The notes beneath the pieces are model-generated. The model worked only from the letters and a program-made list of their open reading frames with translations, was not told the DNA's origin and made no database searches. The position numbers and the translations under genes are program-made. From Chloroflexota bacterium (GTDB lineage Bacteria; Chloroflexota; Anaerolineae; Anaerolineales; UBA11579), in contig DNGN01000182.1 in the NCBI GenBank assembly GCA_003486225.1, forward strand, positions 1 through 8,667: a stretch of DNA of 8,667 nt, given 5' to 3'. Below are positions 6,587 to 8,667 of this stretch, one piece after another. Position 1 is the first letter of the stretch, and the number at the start of each line of letters is the position of its first letter.

Positions 6587-7465
6587 TTATCCTAACACTT
6601 GTTTGGCTTTTTCCCAACCGGCCTCCATCCGCATGCGGATCGTTGCGGGTGAGAAATCCAAAACATCGCCAAGGTACTCATCCGGCTCAATCAATTTATA
6701 CGTATAGGCTTTCAGCACCTTGCCACGGCGGTTATGCAGATGAATGTTTGCAACAGCCGCTTCCCGGACGTTCTGGTTGATCTGCATGAACAGCTGGATA
6801 TCGTTAACCATGATCTCGTTCATCATCAGTTCCAGGGTATGGATACCGATATCGAGGGCATTTCGATGGGGTTCAATGCGCACTGGCGGGTAGCTTGGGT
6901 CGCAGTTTATAATCACCACCTCATCAGGCGCTGAATCCAGCACATCGCCTAACGGACTGATATCCCGCACCCCACCATCCACCATTTCCGGGTACAAGGG
7001 AGAAACCTTGACCGGGCTCCACAAGATCGGGATGGCAGTTGATGCCAAAATGGCTTTCTCAAATCCCACATCGGACGGCACAAAACGTACCATCTGGCCG
7101 CTCTGGAGGGAGACTACCCCTACCCGCAGGTCTGCTCTAACCTTTTCCGGCTCGTATTCCCGCTGGATAAGCTTCCACAAGGGGGCATTGCTGTAGATCG
7201 ATTTCGCCCCAAATGCGATCCGCAAAAGCGTCCAAAAATTTAGTTTTCCGCTCAGGACTTGCTCTCGGGTAATATTGCGCCAAAGTGTCTCCAGTTGGGA
7301 GTATTTCTCCATCGCCAGCATCATACCGTTCAAAGCCCCAACAGAAACGCCAGAGATGATCTGCCAACGATAACCTTTGACTTCCCTGGCATATTTTTCT
7401 GCCATGAACTGGAAAGCACCTTTAGCCCCACCTCCGCTCAACACCAAGGCTGTTTTCTTATCCAT
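6587..7465 (-). CDS. Patatin-like phospholipase / acyl hydrolase
   Basis: This 292-aa protein has the complete Ser-Asp dyad architecture of patatins. The oxyanion-hole loop SGGGAKG lies at residues 10-16, the nucleophile elbow G-V-S-V-G has Ser41, and the DGG motif has Asp163. ASTAIPILWSPV (141-152) matches the conserved segment between them. The family cleaves acyl chains from membrane phospholipids or related esters. No signal peptide is present, so it probably acts from the cytoplasm; the RssA/NTE-like bacterial branch is the closest fit by eye. The start ATG has GAGG 6 nt upstream. It is first in an operon with the metallophosphoesterase and the 191-aa gene. The 213-bp gap upstream must hold its promoter, but I see no convincing -35/-10 pair there. 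Confidence 0.93.
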   Translation of the reverse strand: MDKKTALVLSGGGAKGAFQFMAEKYAREVKGYRWQIISGVSVGALNGMMLAMEKYSQLETLWRNITREQVLSGKLNFWTLLRIAFGAKSIYSNAPLWKLIQREYEPEKVRADLRVGVVSLQSGQMVRFVPSDVGFEKAILASTAIPILWSPVKVSPLYPEMVDGGVRDISPLGDVLDSAPDEVVIINCDPSYPPVRIEPHRNALDIGIHTLELMMNEIMVNDIQLFMQINQNVREAAVANIHLHNRRGKVLKAYTYKLIEPDEYLGDVLDFSPATIRMRMEAGWEKAKQVLG

Positions 7466-7627
7466 AAATTACCTCTAATCGGTTTCTTTATTCATTCTAC
7501 ATTAAATTTTCAGCCCAATGGCCAGATTTAGATCAGCAAGAAAAACGAGAAGCTTGCGATTTTGGCTGCTTGTAATCCTCACGGAATGTTCAGGATGGGC
7601 TCGTCCTTAAACGACCGAATGGACTTG

Positions 7628-7659
7628 ATAAAAAAAAGCCGGTTCCATTGAACCGGCTT
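7628..7659 (-). terminator. Rho-independent terminator of the PLP-enzyme gene
   Basis: AAGCCGGTTC (7636-7645) and GAACCGGCTT (7650-7659) are perfect 10-bp arms with a 4-nt loop. On the minus strand the stem is followed by an uninterrupted T run, the last bases of the stem included. It starts 20 bp after the stop codon at 7679. The plus strand lacks a T tract after the stem, so it acts in one direction only and separates this gene from the patatin operon. Confidence 0.92.
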
Positions 7660-7678
7660 CTGATCAACACTCTCTAAG

Positions 7679-8667
7679 CTATATTTTAGCCACGCGCTCG
7701 TTGAAAGCGTCAATGAGCTCATCAATCTCACCAACCTGTCCCTGGATGTTGGTCCAGTAATCGGGCTGGTACCACTGTGCCTGGATCTCTTCGTAGGTTT
7801 TACCCTGCTGTTCGACCCAGGTGAAATACTTCAGGTTGTGTACCCGCTTGCGGTCAGGGTAGCGCAGTTCGAGCATATTGTCCGTGGTCTGGCCTGCCAG
7901 GTAGCGGGCGTGGTCTGCGGCAGCATTGACCTCGGTATATGCACCAAATTCCGCGTGCATTTCTTTCAACCGGCTCTGGTACAGATCCATCGAATCGGTC
8001 AGCATGGTCACGACCACATCGTTTTCACCCATCTCGTAATATTTGGCAAACTTGATCGCCGTCAGCACATTGGAAATGCCCGAGAACCCGAGCAGGTCTA
8101 ATTGTTCCACAAACTCTGCCGGGACACCCTTCTTTACCAAATACTTGCGGCCTTCCGGCTCGTTGAAGAGGCGGGAGATGTTAACCACAGCATTGTCATC
8201 AATCGCCACAACCAGGTCCGTATTCTTGACATTATGCACCCAGGGGACGTGCTTATCGCCAATACCTTCGATGCGGTGCTCGCCAAAACCATTGTGGAGC
8301 AGGGTTGGGCACTGGACAGCCTCACTGGCTACGATCTTGCTGGTCGGGAAGACCTGCTTGAGATAATCCCCGCTGGCAATTGTGCCGGCAGAACCGGTTG
8401 CGGAGGTCAGGCCGCGATAGACATCATTCGGACCCATCACCTGTTCCAGGGCCTCGACCATGGCGTGCCCGGTAACCTCGTAATGCCAGAGGTAGTTGCC
8501 GAACTCATCAAACTGGTTAAAGATCATCAGATCCTGGCCTGAGTTGCGCAGTTCCCAGCACTTATCGAAGATTTCTTTGACATTCGACTCGCTGCCGGGG
8601 GTCTTAATGGTCTCTCCGGCAATTGTCGCCAGCCAATCGAAGCGTTCCTGGCTCATACCCTCTGGCA
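7679..8667 (-). CDS. Cysteine-synthase-like (fold type II) PLP-dependent enzyme, N-terminus outside the window
   Basis: The frame stays open to the right edge. The ATG at 8656 is internal, because PEGM-SQER matches the mid-protein 'PEGMS.ER' block of cysteine synthase relatives. Residues below count from that Met. The PLP phosphate loop reads ATGSAGT (86-92) instead of the common GTGGT. The product also shows GEHRIEGIG (125-133), GFSGISNVLTAIKFAK (190-205) and VVVTMLTDSMDLY (214-226), where Ser222 would face the pyridine nitrogen. The Schiff-base Lys lies outside the window. About 75-90 residues follow the core (RYPDRKRVHNLKYFTWVEQQ, then a Trp/Tyr-rich tail), longer than CysK or CysM. Probable chemistry is a beta-elimination or replacement on an amino acid; substrate unknown. 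A strong terminator follows. Confidence 0.85.
   Translation of the reverse strand, partial: PEGMSQERFDWLATIAGETIKTPGSESNVKEIFDKCWELRNSGQDLMIFNQFDEFGNYLWHYEVTGHAMVEALEQVMGPNDVYRGLTSATGSAGTIASGDYLKQVFPTSKIVASEAVQCPTLLHNGFGEHRIEGIGDKHVPWVHNVKNTDLVVAIDDNAVVNISRLFNEPEGRKYLVKKGVPAEFVEQLDLLGFSGISNVLTAIKFAKYYEMGENDVVVTMLTDSMDLYQSRLKEMHAEFGAYTEVNAAADHARYLAGQTTDNMLELRYPDRKRVHNLKYFTWVEQQGKTYEEIQAQWYQPDYWTNIQGQVGEIDELIDAFNERVAKI

Noticed and set aside
7466..7627. Search for a promoter of the patatin operon (TAGAAT or TTTAAT as -10)
   Set aside because: Plausible -10-like boxes exist about 20-30 bp before the ribosome binding site, but none has an acceptable -35 at 16-18 bp; not called.
8102..8542. A 146-codon plus-strand frame opposite the PLP enzyme
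   Set aside because: Shadow of the coding strand; the minus frame has conserved family motifs throughout.
1..8667. CRISPR arrays, tRNA/rRNA genes, transposases, attachment sites, phage or defence genes
   Set aside because: Nothing resembling them was seen; the window reads as ordinary chromosomal coding DNA with few intergenic bases.

Overview
This 8.7-kb window is densely coded bacterial chromosome of roughly 50% GC. It shows no rRNA, tRNA, CRISPR array, insertion sequence or phage gene. Protein flavour and neighbourhood (a UbiB-like kinase with a C-terminal membrane hairpin, a patatin/metallophosphoesterase pair, a cysteine-synthase-like PLP enzyme with an extra C-terminal tail, and a hydantoinase) suggest a Chloroflexota, Anaerolineae-like organism. 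That placement is an impression from the proteins, not a phylogenetic result.

Left part (1-2136, minus strand). A D-hydantoinase/dihydropyrimidinase with every metal ligand intact is followed 7 bp later by a GTG-started polytopic membrane protein that leaves the window at its left edge. That protein reads as a very divergent relative of the antiporter-like subunits of complex I (NuoL/M/N, Mrp). The residues that normally carry protons appear to be replaced.

Centre (2137-4961). A divergent intergenic region separates the hydantoinase from a plus-strand UbiB/ABC1 atypical kinase. The kinase start codon lies 7 bp after a perfect TATAAT, so its mRNA may be leaderless. It converges on a small, highly charged 71-aa protein (minus strand) with a near-consensus promoter. 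Back to back with that promoter is another strong promoter overlapped by a perfect dyad. It drives a two-gene operon: a four-helix membrane protein and a 69-aa Cro/CI-type regulator. This is the most self-contained regulatory unit in the window.

Right part (4999-7465, minus strand). A compact three-gene operon with 18-21 bp gaps and good ribosome binding sites encodes, in order, a patatin-like lipase/phospholipase, a calcineurin-type metallophosphoesterase and a 191-aa protein I cannot assign. A shared role in lipid or envelope turnover is plausible but unproven.

Right edge (7679-8667, minus strand). The C-terminal three quarters or so of a fold-type II PLP enzyme runs in from outside the window and ends in a clean intrinsic terminator (about 7628-7659). 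The terminator insulates it from the patatin operon.

No clearly new system is proven. The best candidates for follow-up are the membrane-protein/XRE unit with its paired dyads, the degenerate antiporter-like subunit, and the unassigned 191-aa protein in the patatin operon.
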